From Amycolatopsis rifamycinica (GTDB lineage Bacteria; Actinomycetota; Actinomycetes; Mycobacteriales; Pseudonocardiaceae), in contig NZ_JMQI01000011.1 in NCBI RefSeq assembly GCF_000695625.1, positions 1 to 64,000 on the forward strand: DNA of 64,000 nt. The letters run 5' to 3'. Positions 16,424-25,090 of the stretch are shown here, piece after piece; the first letter of the stretch is position 1; every line of letters starts with the position of its first letter. The position numbers and the translations under genes were made by a program. The notes under the pieces were generated by a model, which saw only the letters and a program-made list of their open reading frames with translations, ran no database searches and was not told the DNA's origin.

Positions 16424-16965
16424 GCCGGCACGTAGGTCAGCCGGACGACGCCGTTGCCGAACGTCGCCGATTTCTCCAGTTCCAGCGGGAACGACGGTCC
16501 TTCCTCCGGGAACAACCGCTTCCCGCGGCCCACGACCACCGGGTACAGCAGCAGCTGCAGCTCGTCGACCAGGCCTTCGGACAGCAGCCACCGCACCGTC
16601 GTCGGACTGCCGCTGGTCATGATGTCGCCGCCGGAGCCGGCCTTCAGCGCCCGGACCGCCTCGGCCGGGTCGCCGGTGAGCAGCGTCGAATTGTTCCAGC
16701 CGGCTTCGGACAACGTCGACGAAACCACGTATTTGCGGACGTTGTTCATGAATTCGGCGCCTTCGTCGTCCTCGACGGTCCGCCCCGGCCACGCCTCGGC
16801 GAACCCTTCGTAGGTGACGCGCCCGAGCAGCATCGCGTCGGCGGCGGCCATCCCGCTGCCGACCGCCTCGCCGATTTCGTCGCTCCAGTACCGCAACGAC
16901 CACTTGTCCGGCGCTTCGACCACGCCGTCCAGTGAGATGAACAGGTTCGCGACGATCTTGCGCAT
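16420..16965 (-). CDS. Dihydrofolate reductase family protein (RibD C-terminal domain)
   Basis: 181 aa small RibD_C/DHFR-like protein. It opens MRKIVANLFISLDGVVEAP, has AMLLGRVTYEGFAEAWPGR near residue 50 and SPTTVRWLLSEGLVDELQLL near 120, all standard for stand-alone actinobacterial YwjB/YyaP-like reductases. It probably uses NADPH; the substrate is unknown. It is translated with the epoxide hydrolase through an ATGA overlap. Confidence 0.9.
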   Translation of the reverse strand: MRKIVANLFISLDGVVEAPDKWSLRYWSDEIGEAVGSGMAAADAMLLGRVTYEGFAEAWPGRTVEDDEGAEFMNNVRKYVVSSTLSEAGWNNSTLLTGDPAEAVRALKAGSGGDIMTSGSPTTVRWLLSEGLVDELQLLLYPVVVGRGKRLFPEEGPSFPLELEKSATFGNGVVRLTYVPA

Positions 16966-17007
16966 GGGCCCCCTTCGGTCAGGAACCCACTATAAACCGG
17001 CGAAACC

Positions 17008-19311
17008 TCAAAATCGTCCACTCGAGACGGTCTCGCTGTCCGCCGCCGCCCGGGCCCGCTCCGCCTCCGTCGCGGGCTCCAGGCGCGCCGGGACGTCCTT
17101 GTGGTGCGGGGTACCGGCGATCGGGTCGCGGTCCCGCGCGTCGGTCAGGAGGTTGATCCGCGGGCCGCTGACCACCCGGCGGCCGTCGGCGACCGGGTGG
17201 GCCATGCCGTATCCGTGCGGCAGCGAGAGCTGGCCCGGCCGCAGCGCGGGGTCGGCCTCGGCGCGGACGACCACCCGTCCCGACGGCGTCACGACGGCCA
17301 CCCAGTCTCCCGGGGAAGCGCCGATCGAGGCCAGTTCTTCGGGACGCGCGCGCAGGGCACCGTCCGGATCCGTGCGGCGCCAGCGCGGGTCGCGCAGGAT
17401 CTGGTTCGCGTTGTGCGCCCGCCGCTGCCCGTTGACCAGTGAAAACGGGTACGCCGGGTCGGGCCGTTCGGCGGCCGGGTCCAGCGCGGCCAGCCAGTCC
17501 AGCAGTTCGGGCACGGCGAGCTGGACGCGCTCGCGGCGCATCAGGCTCCACACCTCGTCCTGCTCGTGCGCCGAAAACGGCGTCGGACCGGCCAGAACGC
17601 GGTCGAAAAGCTCTTCGCCGAGCTGCGGACCGGTGGCCGAGCTGCCCAGCGCGCGCTGCACCGGCACGGTCATCGTCTTCGCCGCGCGGTGGCAGCCGGC
17701 CCACAGCGGCGCGATCGACGCCGCGCCGTCGGGCAGCGACGCGCCCAGGGTGCGGTAGAGCAGCACCGGCAGGATCGCCGCGCGTTCCGGCATCGCCCGG
17801 ACCAGCGCGCCGAGACCGGCCTGCAGCTCCGCGCGCGGTCCCGCGGCCAGCTCGGCGAGGACGTCGGACGACGGCAGCACGCCGAGCGCGTCGAACAGCC
17901 GCGTGTAGATCTCGGCCTCGGCGAGCGTGCCCGGCAGCGGGTCCAGCAACGGCGGCCGCAGCTGGAAGTAGTTCGTCGGCCACTCGAAGGTGAAGAGCGT
18001 GAACTCCCACTTCTCGTGCTGGGACGCCGCGGGCAGCACGTAGTCAGCCAGCGCGGCCGTCTCGGTGTAGGCGACGTCGACCACCACGGTCAGCTCCGCG
18101 GCCTCCAGCGCGCGTTCGACGTCTCGCGTCCCCGCGAAGGTGTTGGCCGGGTTCGACGACTCGACCCACACCGCGCGGACGCGGTTCGGGTGGTCGGCGA
18201 GGACCTCCTCGGCGAGGGTGTTCGCCGGCAGCAGGCCGCCGATGTACTCGAAGCCGGTGATCTCGGAGCGCTGCCCGGTCGCCGCGCCCCACAGCGGCAG
18301 CAGCCACGAGTGCAGGTTGTTCGTGCCGCGACGGCCGAAGTGCCCGGTGAGCAGGTACAACAGCTTCTCGAGGTAGCTGTTGAGCGTCGAGTGGCGTCCC
18401 TGCTGGATGCCCAGCTCGACGCGCACGGTCATCGCCTCCGCCGCGCGGATCAGTTCGACCGCCCGCTCGACGTCCACCCGGGACACTTCCGCGTGCGCGA
18501 TCCACGCGTCCACCGGCACTTTCGCCAGCACGGCGGCGACCTCGTCGAAGCCCTCGGTGCGTTCCGCGAGGAACCGCTCGTCGGCGGCCCCCCGTTCGAG
18601 CAGCAGCGCCAGGATCGCGCCGAGCAGGTAGGCGTCGGTGCCGGGCCGCAGCGGGAGGTGCAGATCGGCCAGCTCCGCGGTCTCGGTGCGCCGCGGGTCG
18701 ATCACGATCATCCGGCGGTCCGGGTCGTTCTTGAGCGTGTTGAGCGCGTGCCGGGCGTTGCTGAAGCCGTGGGCCTGCCAGGGGTTGCAGCCCAGCACGA
18801 CCAGCAGGTCGCAGTGCTCGACGTCCTCGGCGGTGTGCACGAGCGTCGAGCCGAACAGGTGCCCGTTGACCCAGAAGTCGCCGGTCTTCTCCTGCGACAG
18901 CGCGTTGAAGTGCCGCGTCGAGTTCATCCACTTCAGCAGCGACGTGCCGTACGCGCCACCGGAGTGATTGCCCTGGCCACCGCCGCCGACGTAGGCGAAC
19001 GAGCCGGGCCGCCCGGCCGCGGTGTCGGCGTCCCGGATCGCGTGCAGCCTGGCCGCGATTTCGGTGAGCGCGGTGTCCCAGCCGATCGGCTCGTGCGTGC
19101 CGTCGGGACGACGGCGCAGCGGCGTCGTCAGGCGGTCTTCGTGGTCGCCGTACCAGGTCAGGCGCTGCGCCTTCTGGCACAGGTAGCCCGCCGAACGCGG
19201 GTGCGCCTTGTCGCCGCGGACGCGGGTGATCTTCCGGCCGTCGAGCTGCACCTCCAGCCCGCAGTTGAGGTAGCAGAGGCTGCACGCGGTGCGCTGCCAC
19301 TCGCCGGTCAT
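17008..19311 (-). CDS. Molybdopterin oxidoreductase (DMSO reductase superfamily)
   Basis: 767 aa. An N-terminal 4Fe-4S site is formed by C10, C13, C17 and C45 (CSLCYLNC, then GYLCQK). Bis-MGD-binding segments include HCDLLVVLGCNPWQAHGFSN, VIDPRRTETAELADLHLPLR, AVWVESSNPANTF and the C-terminal SLPHGYGMAHP. No Tat signal is present, so it is cytoplasmic. The usual Cys/Sec/Ser metal-ligand position reads through FNALSQEKTGDF with no Cys or Sec. The start codon overlaps the LLM stop as ATGA (19308-19311), so the protein is made with the F420-type partner. The electron partner and substrate are unknown. Confidence 0.88.
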   Translation of the reverse strand: MTGEWQRTACSLCYLNCGLEVQLDGRKITRVRGDKAHPRSAGYLCQKAQRLTWYGDHEDRLTTPLRRRPDGTHEPIGWDTALTEIAARLHAIRDADTAAGRPGSFAYVGGGGQGNHSGGAYGTSLLKWMNSTRHFNALSQEKTGDFWVNGHLFGSTLVHTAEDVEHCDLLVVLGCNPWQAHGFSNARHALNTLKNDPDRRMIVIDPRRTETAELADLHLPLRPGTDAYLLGAILALLLERGAADERFLAERTEGFDEVAAVLAKVPVDAWIAHAEVSRVDVERAVELIRAAEAMTVRVELGIQQGRHSTLNSYLEKLLYLLTGHFGRRGTNNLHSWLLPLWGAATGQRSEITGFEYIGGLLPANTLAEEVLADHPNRVRAVWVESSNPANTFAGTRDVERALEAAELTVVVDVAYTETAALADYVLPAASQHEKWEFTLFTFEWPTNYFQLRPPLLDPLPGTLAEAEIYTRLFDALGVLPSSDVLAELAAGPRAELQAGLGALVRAMPERAAILPVLLYRTLGASLPDGAASIAPLWAGCHRAAKTMTVPVQRALGSSATGPQLGEELFDRVLAGPTPFSAHEQDEVWSLMRRERVQLAVPELLDWLAALDPAAERPDPAYPFSLVNGQRRAHNANQILRDPRWRRTDPDGALRARPEELASIGASPGDWVAVVTPSGRVVVRAEADPALRPGQLSLPHGYGMAHPVADGRRVVSGPRINLLTDARDRDPIAGTPHHKDVPARLEPATEAERARAAADSETVSSGRF

Positions 19312-20333
19312 ATCAGCTCCAATGCGCGGCCGAGGGTCGTGAGACGCGCGTCGAGGGTTTCGCCGGCCGGGTAGAGCCGGACGGTGTCGATCCCGGTGGC
19401 GCGCCAGACGCGCAGGCGTTCGCGCACCATCTCTTCGGTGCCGATCAGCGTCGTGCCGAGCACCATTTCGTCGGTGACGAGCGCGGCGGCCCCGTCGCGG
19501 TCGCCGGCCTGCCAGCGCTCGCGGACCTCGGCGGCGACGTCCGCCCAGCCCTGGCGGCTGTAGGCGTTGTTGTAGAAGTTCGTGCCGGCCGAGCCCATCC
19601 CGCCGAGGCTGAAGGCGAGCTCCTTCTTGCGGCTGCCGACCAACGTGCGCAACTCGTCTTCGTTGTCGGCGAAGGCGACTTCGGCGCCTTGACAGACATC
19701 GATGTCCGTACGCTGTCTGCCCGCCTTCGCGAGCCCGGCGTCGAGGTGCGTGAAGTACGCGTCGGCGCCTTCGGGCACGAAGCTGGTGCCGAGCCAGCCG
19801 TCCGCGACTTCGCCGGTGAGCTCCAGCAGCTTCGGCGACAGCGTCGCGAAGTAGATGGGGATGTCCGGGTTCGGCGCGGTGGACAGCCGCATCGGACGGG
19901 CTTCGCCGGGCAGCGGGATCTCGAACGCCTTGCCGGAGAAGGAGATCTTCTCCCCCGCGAACGCCTGACGGATGATCTCGACGGTCTCGCGCATGCGCGT
20001 CAGCGGCTTCGCGAACGGAACGCCGTGCAGGCCTTCGACGACCTGCGGGCCGGACGGGCCGAGGCCGAGCGCGAACCGGCCACCGGACAGGTCGGCGAGG
20101 GTGAGCGCGGCCTGTGCGATGGCGACCGGCGTGCGCGTGCCCAGCTGGATGATCCCGGAACCGAGCCGGATCCGGTCGGTGCGGGCGGCGAGGTAGCCGA
20201 GCGCGGACGGCGCGTCCGAGCCCCAGGCTTCGGCCACCCAGCAGGCGTCGAGACCGAGTTTTTCGGCTTCCAGCACGAAGTCCACCGTCGAGCGGGTGTC
20301 CTTCGAGAACTCGACGGTGGTCGCGGTTCTCAT
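19308..20333 (-). CDS. LLM-class F420-dependent oxidoreductase
   Basis: 341 aa luciferase-like protein. Segments typical of F420-dependent members are EAEKLGLDACWVAEAWGSDA near residue 25, LGTRTPVAIAQAALTLADLS, RFALGLGPSGPQVVEGLHG near 92 and IPIYFATLSPKLLELTGEVA near 160. It overlaps the SRPBCC gene upstream and the molybdopterin oxidoreductase downstream by 4 bp each, so it is the middle of a coupled three-gene unit. The substrate may be a ketone, steroid or xenobiotic; the sequence does not say. Confidence 0.9.
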   Translation of the reverse strand: MRTATTVEFSKDTRSTVDFVLEAEKLGLDACWVAEAWGSDAPSALGYLAARTDRIRLGSGIIQLGTRTPVAIAQAALTLADLSGGRFALGLGPSGPQVVEGLHGVPFAKPLTRMRETVEIIRQAFAGEKISFSGKAFEIPLPGEARPMRLSTAPNPDIPIYFATLSPKLLELTGEVADGWLGTSFVPEGADAYFTHLDAGLAKAGRQRTDIDVCQGAEVAFADNEDELRTLVGSRKKELAFSLGGMGSAGTNFYNNAYSRQGWADVAAEVRERWQAGDRDGAAALVTDEMVLGTTLIGTEEMVRERLRVWRATGIDTVRLYPAGETLDARLTTLGRALELI

Positions 20334-20821
20334 CGGTTTTCGATCCGGGCCTTGATCGCGGCGAGGGTGCCCTGCATCGCCGTCTCGAACTCGCGCATGC
20401 GGACGAAGACGATCTTCTGTTCCTTCTCCGGCATCCGGTCGATGGCGAACGACAGCCCGGATCGGCCGGGTCCCATCCGCATCCACTGGGTCAGGAGCGT
20501 GCCGCCGTTTTCGGGCTCGAGCGTGAACTTCCAGACCGCGCTGGGCTCTTCGGGATCCTGTACGGCCCACGCGAACACGCGCGGCGCTTCGCACTCCACG
20601 ACGTACGACGTCGTCTCCCACTCGCCGAACGCGTCGTGCTTGCTGCGGCCGAGGAACTTGCGGCCCTCTTCGCACCACTCGACGGACTGGAGCTCCGGGC
20701 TCATCTCGGGCATCAGCGTGACGTCCGAGACCACCGGCCAGACATCCTCGGGTGCGGCGTCGATCCAGGTCCACACCTCGGCCGTTGGCAGGTCGGTGTA
20801 CCGCGCACCCGTCCACTCCAT
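20330..20821 (-). CDS. SRPBCC family protein (START-like)
   Basis: 163 aa polyketide-cyclase/dehydrase-type START-like fold: the TAEVWTWIDAAPEDVWPVVS opening, a central KFTLEPENGGTLLTQWMRMG, and a long C-terminal helix. These proteins bind hydrophobic small molecules. The start at 20821 has AGGAAGG upstream and lies below a good candidate promoter at 20854-20883. It overlaps the LLM gene as ATGA, implying a common substrate or product pathway. Confidence 0.87.
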   Translation of the reverse strand: MEWTGARYTDLPTAEVWTWIDAAPEDVWPVVSDVTLMPEMSPELQSVEWCEEGRKFLGRSKHDAFGEWETTSYVVECEAPRVFAWAVQDPEEPSAVWKFTLEPENGGTLLTQWMRMGPGRSGLSFAIDRMPEKEQKIVFVRMREFETAMQGTLAAIKARIENR

Positions 20822-20853
20822 CGTGGTCACCTTCCTGTCGGCTGCTGACCACG

Positions 20854-20883
20854 ATAGTTGCGTAGATAGACTGACTCTGTCAA
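20854..20883 (-). promoter_or_regulatory. Candidate promoter for the SRPBCC-LLM-Mo operon
   Basis: On the minus strand, TTGACA (20883-20878) is followed after 18 bp by AACTAT (20859-20854), about 33 bp before the SRPBCC start codon. It lies in the gap just after the HxlR gene, so the operon can be transcribed separately from its putative regulator. Confidence 0.5.
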
Positions 20884-21387
20884 TCACTCCTGCCGGGCGA
20901 AGCGCTCCTCGACGTCCGGCCGCTGCGCCAGCCGCGGCGGGAAACCGGGGCCGCGGCGCATCCGCGTGTCGTCCGGGGTCATCGGTTCCCCGCATTCGGC
21001 GCAGGTGATTTCGGCGTGCGTGTCGTGTCCGCAGGCGAGGTGGTGCACGGTGATCGGCGGGCCGGCCTCGGTGGCCAGCCACTTGTCACCCCAGCGGGTC
21101 ATCGCGAGCAGCACCGGGTAGAAGTCGCGGCCCTTTTCGGTGAGCACGTAGTCGTAGCGCACCGGCTCGGTCTGGTAGGGCACCTTCTCCAGCAGCCCCT
21201 CGTCGACCAGCCGCTTGAGCCGGTCGGCGAGGGTGTTGCGCGCGATGCCGAGGGCCTGCTGGAACTCGTCGAAGCGGCGCACGCCGTAGAAGGCGTCCCG
21301 CAGCACCAGCGGGGTCCACCAGTCGCCGAGCAGATCCATGGTGCGCGCGATCGAGCACGGCCACTGCGCGAACGAGGTCCGTTTCAT
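20884..21387 (-). CDS. HxlR family transcriptional regulator
   Basis: 167 aa. Winged-helix HxlR core: CSIARTMDLLGDWWTPLVLR near residue 11, DEFQQALGIARNTLADRLKR near 40 and the wing LTEKGRDFYPVLLAM. A C-terminal extension of about 50 residues carries HHLACGHDTHAEITCAECGE, a possible zinc-binding knuckle seen in some HxlR proteins. It lies 62 bp upstream of the SRPBCC-LLM-molybdopterin operon in the same orientation and is the likely regulator. Confidence 0.92.
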   Translation of the reverse strand: MKRTSFAQWPCSIARTMDLLGDWWTPLVLRDAFYGVRRFDEFQQALGIARNTLADRLKRLVDEGLLEKVPYQTEPVRYDYVLTEKGRDFYPVLLAMTRWGDKWLATEAGPPITVHHLACGHDTHAEITCAECGEPMTPDDTRMRRGPGFPPRLAQRPDVEERFARQE

Positions 21388-21419
21388 GCGGCCGAGCGTA
21401 CGCCGTTCCTATGGAAGAC

Positions 21420-21995
21420 TCAGCAGGTCAGGCGCATGACCACCCGGCGGGCGGTCGGACGGCTGACTTCGGTGAAGCCGGCGTCGGCGAAGATCCCGGT
21501 CGTGCCGACGAACAGTTCGCCGGGCCAGGCGAGCTTCTGCCCGGGCTCGACGACCAGCGGGTAGCCCTCGACGGCCCGCGCGCCCCGCTCACGAGCGAAT
21601 TCCCCCGCCGCCTTCGCCAGGGCCGTGCTCACCCCTTGGCGCCGGAAGCCCTTGCGCGTGACGAAGCAGGTGACGGCCCAGACGCCGTCGTCCGCCTTGT
21701 CCTCGTCACGCCCGGCCCAGACCAGCCGGCTGGTCAGGAGACGGCGGTAGGCCGTGCGCGGTTCGACCGCGCACCAGCCGGCGGGCTCGCCGCCGAGGTA
21801 GGCGACGAGCCCGGTCGCGTGGTCGGCGGTCTGGGCCCGGAGCCGTTCGGCGCGTTCCTCGGCGGTCCCCGACCGCCACTCGGCGGGCGTGTCCTTGAAG
21901 TACTGGCACCGACAGCGGGCCGGATCGCCGCGGTCGCCGAAGATCGCCTGCAGATCCGCCCAGGACGCCTGGTCGACGGGTACGACAGTCAGCAT
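21420..21995 (-). CDS. GNAT family N-acetyltransferase
   Basis: 191 aa. The acetyl-CoA-binding strand-loop is WAVTCFVTRKGFRRQGVSTA near residue 105 (the R/Q-x-x-G-x-S/A motif is RRQGVS). An N-terminal CRCQYFKDTPAEW segment is shared with a subfamily of actinobacterial acetyltransferases that carry a Cys pair. The substrate is unknown. Start ATG 21995 follows GGGGAA. A cupin gene ends 10 bp upstream in the same direction, so the two may be one unit. Confidence 0.87.
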   Translation of the reverse strand: MLTVVPVDQASWADLQAIFGDRGDPARCRCQYFKDTPAEWRSGTAEERAERLRAQTADHATGLVAYLGGEPAGWCAVEPRTAYRRLLTSRLVWAGRDEDKADDGVWAVTCFVTRKGFRRQGVSTALAKAAGEFARERGARAVEGYPLVVEPGQKLAWPGELFVGTTGIFADAGFTEVSRPTARRVVMRLTC

Positions 21996-22005
21996 TTCCC
22001 CGAGG

Positions 22006-22395
22006 TTAGACGAGGTGGCCCGTCGTGACGTCGACGTACTCGGGAACCTCGTCGTGCACATCGCCGACCGTGAGCGTGCCCGCCGGCTCGACGAGCAGCA
22101 CGCTCGCCCCCGCCTTCGACGACGGCTTGTGGAACGTGCCCTTCGGAACCACGAAGACCTGCCCGCGGCCGAGCGTGACGACGCGTTCGTCCGGGTCGCG
22201 CAGGCCGATCTCGATCTCGCCGTCGAGCACCATGAAGAACTCGTCGGTGTTCTCGTGGACGTGCCAGACGTGCTCGCCGTCGAACCGGGCGAGCCGGATG
22301 TCGTAGTCGTTGACACGGGTGACGATGCGCGGGCTCCAGGCGGCGTCGAAGCTCGCGAGGACTTCGTTCAGGTCGATCGGGTTCATGCGGCCCAT
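22006..22395 (-). CDS. Cupin domain protein
   Basis: 129 aa single cupin barrel. Motif 1 reads GEHVWHVHENTDEFFMVLDG (His, His, Glu ligands) and motif 2 spans GRGQVFVVPKGTFHKP. This is a small metal-binding cupin with no assigned substrate. The ATG at 22395 has AGGA upstream; ATG 22386 is an alternative. It is divergent from the GlxA-type regulator at 22439, leaving only 43 bp for both promoters, so that regulator may control it. Confidence 0.87.
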   Translation of the reverse strand: MGRMNPIDLNEVLASFDAAWSPRIVTRVNDYDIRLARFDGEHVWHVHENTDEFFMVLDGEIEIGLRDPDERVVTLGRGQVFVVPKGTFHKPSSKAGASVLLVEPAGTLTVGDVHDEVPEYVDVTTGHLV

Positions 22396-22438
22396 GGTCG
22401 TCCTGGCGTCCCCGGCCGGGGAGTGCTAGGAATCGCAC

Positions 22439-23404
22439 ATGCCGCAAGAATTCTCGCACCGGGTCGTCGCGATCGTCACCGAGGAGTCGAACCCGTTCGA
22501 GATGGGCGTGACGACCGAACTGTTCGGCCTCCGCCGCCCCGAACTCGACCGGCCGTGGTACGACTTCACGCTCTGCGCGGCGACGCCGTCGGTCCGGATG
22601 AACCTGGGCATGTTCACCCTGTCCGACGTGGCGGGCCTCGAAGCGGCGGACACGGCGGACACCCTGATCGTCCCGGCCCGCCCCAACACCGGCGTCCCGA
22701 CGAACCCGGCGATCATCGAGGCGATCCGCCGGGCGTCCGACCGCGGCGCCCGCCTGGTCAGCTTCTGCACGGGAGCGCTCGCCCTCGCCGAAGCGGGCGT
22801 GCTGGACGGCCGCCGCGCGACGACGCACTGGCAGTGGGCGGCGTCGCTGGCCGAACGGTTCCCCCGCGTGCGCTGGGAACCGGACGTGCTGTTCATCGAC
22901 GAGGGCACTGTCCTGACGGCGGCGGGCAGCGCGGCCTCCCTGGACCTGGGCCTGCACATCATCCACCGCGACCACGGCGCCGAAGTGGTCAACGCGGTGA
23001 GCCGCCGCCTGGTGTTCACCGGCCACCGCGACGGCGGCCAGCGCCAGTTCATCGCCCGCCCGGTCCCGGCGGTGCCCGAGACGTCCCTGGCGCCGGTCCT
23101 GGCGTGGGCGCTGGAGCGCCTGGACCAGCCGTTGACGGTGACGGACCTGGCCACGCGCGCGGCGACCAGTCCGGCCACGCTGCACCGGAAGTTCCGCGCG
23201 GAACTGGGCACGACGCCGCTGGCGTGGCTGACGACGGAACGGGTGACGCTGGCGTGCCGGCTGATCGAGCGCGGCGAGCTGCGGCTGGACCGGGTGGCCG
23301 CGTTGAGCGGTTTCGGCACGGCGGCGAACCTGCGCGCGCAGCTACGGCGTCACACGGGCCTCAGCCCGAGCGCCTACCGCCGCCGCTTCGGCCCGGCTGC
23401 GTGA
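22439..23404 (+). CDS. GlxA family AraC-type transcriptional regulator
   Basis: 321 aa. Residues 10-185 form a DJ-1/PfpI amidase-like domain with the nucleophile-elbow Cys in LVSFCTGALALAEAG; residues 215-318 form two AraC helix-turn-helix motifs (VTDLATRAATSPATLHRKF and VAALSGFGTAANLRAQLRRH). Typical of actinobacterial GlxA/FtrA-type regulators. It is divergent from the cupin-GNAT pair and overlaps the 3' end of the convergent TetR gene by 44 bp. Confidence 0.9.
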   Translation: MPQEFSHRVVAIVTEESNPFEMGVTTELFGLRRPELDRPWYDFTLCAATPSVRMNLGMFTLSDVAGLEAADTADTLIVPARPNTGVPTNPAIIEAIRRASDRGARLVSFCTGALALAEAGVLDGRRATTHWQWAASLAERFPRVRWEPDVLFIDEGTVLTAAGSAASLDLGLHIIHRDHGAEVVNAVSRRLVFTGHRDGGQRQFIARPVPAVPETSLAPVLAWALERLDQPLTVTDLATRAATSPATLHRKFRAELGTTPLAWLTTERVTLACRLIERGELRLDRVAALSGFGTAANLRAQLRRHTGLSPSAYRRRFGPAA

Positions 23405-23978
23405 GGTCGGCGAGCGCCTCCGCCAGCGCCGCCTGCTGCAACCGCGCCGGATAGGTCTGCGGGTCGGCCGCGGCCAGCACGTTCAGCCCCTCCACCAGCG
23501 CGACCAGGCTCTTCGTCGTCAGCTCCAGCCGCTCGTCCGTCCACTCCGGACGGCACGCCGCCACCAGGCGGCGGACGCGGGCCAGGAACGACCGGTTCGC
23601 CGCCCGGTGGCGTTCGGCCAGGTCGTCGTCGGCCAGGGCGGCGGCCAGGAAGCCCACCCAGATCCGGGACTCCTCGTGGTGGCCGTGCGGGAGGTCGACC
23701 GCCTGGCCGAGGACGGCCGCCAGCGCGCCGGACGGCTCGGCGCACGCCGCTTCCGCCGCGTCGGCGCGGACCGCCGTGCGTTCGTACAGCAGGTCGCGTG
23801 CGTGCAGCAGCAACGCCTTCTTCGTCGGGAACGCGTGCATCACCAGGCCGGTCGTGCAGCCGGCGCGCTCGGCGACCGCGCGCAGCGTCAGGCCCGGCAG
23901 GCCGTCGTCGGCGAGCACCTGCCAGGTCGCGTTCGACAGCAGTTCCCGCTGGGCCCGCACGTCCCGCTGCTTCGGCAT
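23361..23978 (-). CDS. TetR family transcriptional regulator
   Basis: 205 aa. The HTH lies near residues 15-60 (LRAVAERAGCTTGLVMHAFP then TKKALLLHARD). A TetR_C-like regulatory half follows, with no recognisable ligand motif. A palindromic element between this gene and the divergent acetyltransferase (23990-24018) is the probable operator. The 3' end overlaps the convergent GlxA gene by 44 bp. Confidence 0.9.
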   Translation of the reverse strand: MPKQRDVRAQRELLSNATWQVLADDGLPGLTLRAVAERAGCTTGLVMHAFPTKKALLLHARDLLYERTAVRADAAEAACAEPSGALAAVLGQAVDLPHGHHEESRIWVGFLAAALADDDLAERHRAANRSFLARVRRLVAACRPEWTDERLELTTKSLVALVEGLNVLAAADPQTYPARLQQAALAEALADLTQPGRSGGGRRSG

Positions 23979-23989
23979 GGCCCGGAAGC

Positions 23990-24018
23990 GTAACAGATGC
24001 TACGGTAACGCCTGTTAC
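23990..24018. promoter_or_regulatory. Candidate TetR operator, overlapping inverted repeats
   Basis: GTAACAG (23990-23996) pairs with CTGTTAC (24012-24018), and a nested GTAAC-GCCT-GTTAC lies at 24005-24018. The element sits between the divergent TetR and GNAT starts and covers where both promoters should be. Confidence 0.6.
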
Positions 24019-24038
24019 GGAAAAGGGGATGTGCCCTG

Positions 24039-24503
24039 ATGATCGACTGCACGCTGACGATCACCCCGGTGGCCTGGGACGATCCCGACGCCGTCCGCCT
24101 GCGCGAAGCCCAGCGGACCGAGCTCGACGCCCGCTACGGCACCGACGACCACGAGCCCGGCGCGGTCCCCACCGCCGAGACCGTCGCCGTGTTCCTGCTC
24201 GCGCGCGACGCCGGCGGCACCGCCGTTGGCTGCGGCGGGCTGCGGCCGCTCGGTCCCGGTTCGGGCGAGGTCAAGCGCATGTACGTCGAGCCGGCGGCCC
24301 GTGGCACCGGCGTCGCGGTCGCCTTGCTGCGCGCCCTCGAAGACCACGCGCGGGACCTCGGCATCACGCGGCTGCTGCTGGAAACCGGCACCGGCCAGCC
24401 GGACGCGATCCGCTTCTACCAGCGCGAAGGCTACGAGCCGATCGAGGCGTACGGGCCCTACCGCGGCGAACCGCTGTCGCGCTGCTTCGCCCGCGATCTG
24501 TAA
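24039..24503 (+). CDS. GNAT family N-acetyltransferase
   Basis: 154 aa. Acetyl-CoA motif VKRMYVEPAARGTGVAVALL near residue 78, then LLLETGTGQPDAIRFYQREG and a C-terminal YEPIEAYGPYRG, which closely follows a common actinobacterial family of small-molecule acetyltransferases. A GGGG-rich ribosome site precedes the ATG. It is divergent from the TetR gene with shared operator-like repeats, so it is probably TetR-controlled. Confidence 0.9.
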   Translation: MIDCTLTITPVAWDDPDAVRLREAQRTELDARYGTDDHEPGAVPTAETVAVFLLARDAGGTAVGCGGLRPLGPGSGEVKRMYVEPAARGTGVAVALLRALEDHARDLGITRLLLETGTGQPDAIRFYQREGYEPIEAYGPYRGEPLSRCFARDL

Positions 24504-24781
24504 ACCCGTCTATTTCGGACGACCTGCCCGGCTGCCGTGCACGCGCGGAGAACGAACGTGCATCCGCACGCCGATTGTGCACACGCTTTCCCGATCTCCG
24601 GAACGGTTGCTGGGAACCAATCCCCCCGGTAAGTTGGCGATCCCGGCGTTCGTCATCGGTCACCGGGGTTCGCGCTGCTCGGCGAAGCGGGGAGGCTGCC
24701 GCCGAGAGAGCGCTTTCCGGCGGTAGGGGTCGCCGCCGGGTGCAGGAGGGAAGCAGTGCCTTGGTGTTGCGGGGAACGGTC

Positions 24782-25090
24782 ATGGCCGAGCACGTGACCG
24801 AGCCGTACGTGGTCGGGCTGGAAGCCATCGCGGGTGAGCTGCTGCGCGGCAAGTGGTGTGTCTACCTGCACGAATGGCTCGGCGACGACCTCGATCTGCC
24901 CGGCTGGCAAGCCGAAGTGGCCGCCCAGGCCGAACGCGCCGGCGTCGAGGTGTGCTTCGTCGAGATCCCGCGCAAGGACATGACGCTGGTCGCGAACGTC
25001 CGCGCGTTGCCGAGCTTCGAGCAGGTCACCGAATCCGTCGCGGCGCTCGAGCACTACCGGGAAAGCCACGGCCGCCGGTCGGTCATGTGA
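24782..25090 (+). CDS. Small hypothetical protein
   Basis: 102 aa. Opens MAEHVTEPYVVGLEAIAGEL and contains VYLHEWLGDDLDLPGWQAEV and EVCFVEIPRKDMTLVANVRA. It looks like a compact alpha/beta protein with no signal peptide and no family I recognise. Start ATG 24782; an in-frame GTG lies 18 bp upstream. The preceding gap 24504-24781 has no gene I can support. Confidence 0.55.
   Translation: MAEHVTEPYVVGLEAIAGELLRGKWCVYLHEWLGDDLDLPGWQAEVAAQAERAGVEVCFVEIPRKDMTLVANVRALPSFEQVTESVAALEHYRESHGRRSVM

Noticed and set aside
12785..16435. 1216-codon plus-strand frame
   Set aside because: Shadow spanning three real genes on both strands; composition is Arg/Gly-rich throughout.
17008..19311. Selenocysteine formate dehydrogenase
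   Set aside because: No in-frame TGA and no Cys/Sec at the metal-ligand position; motifs are of a generic molybdopterin oxidoreductase.
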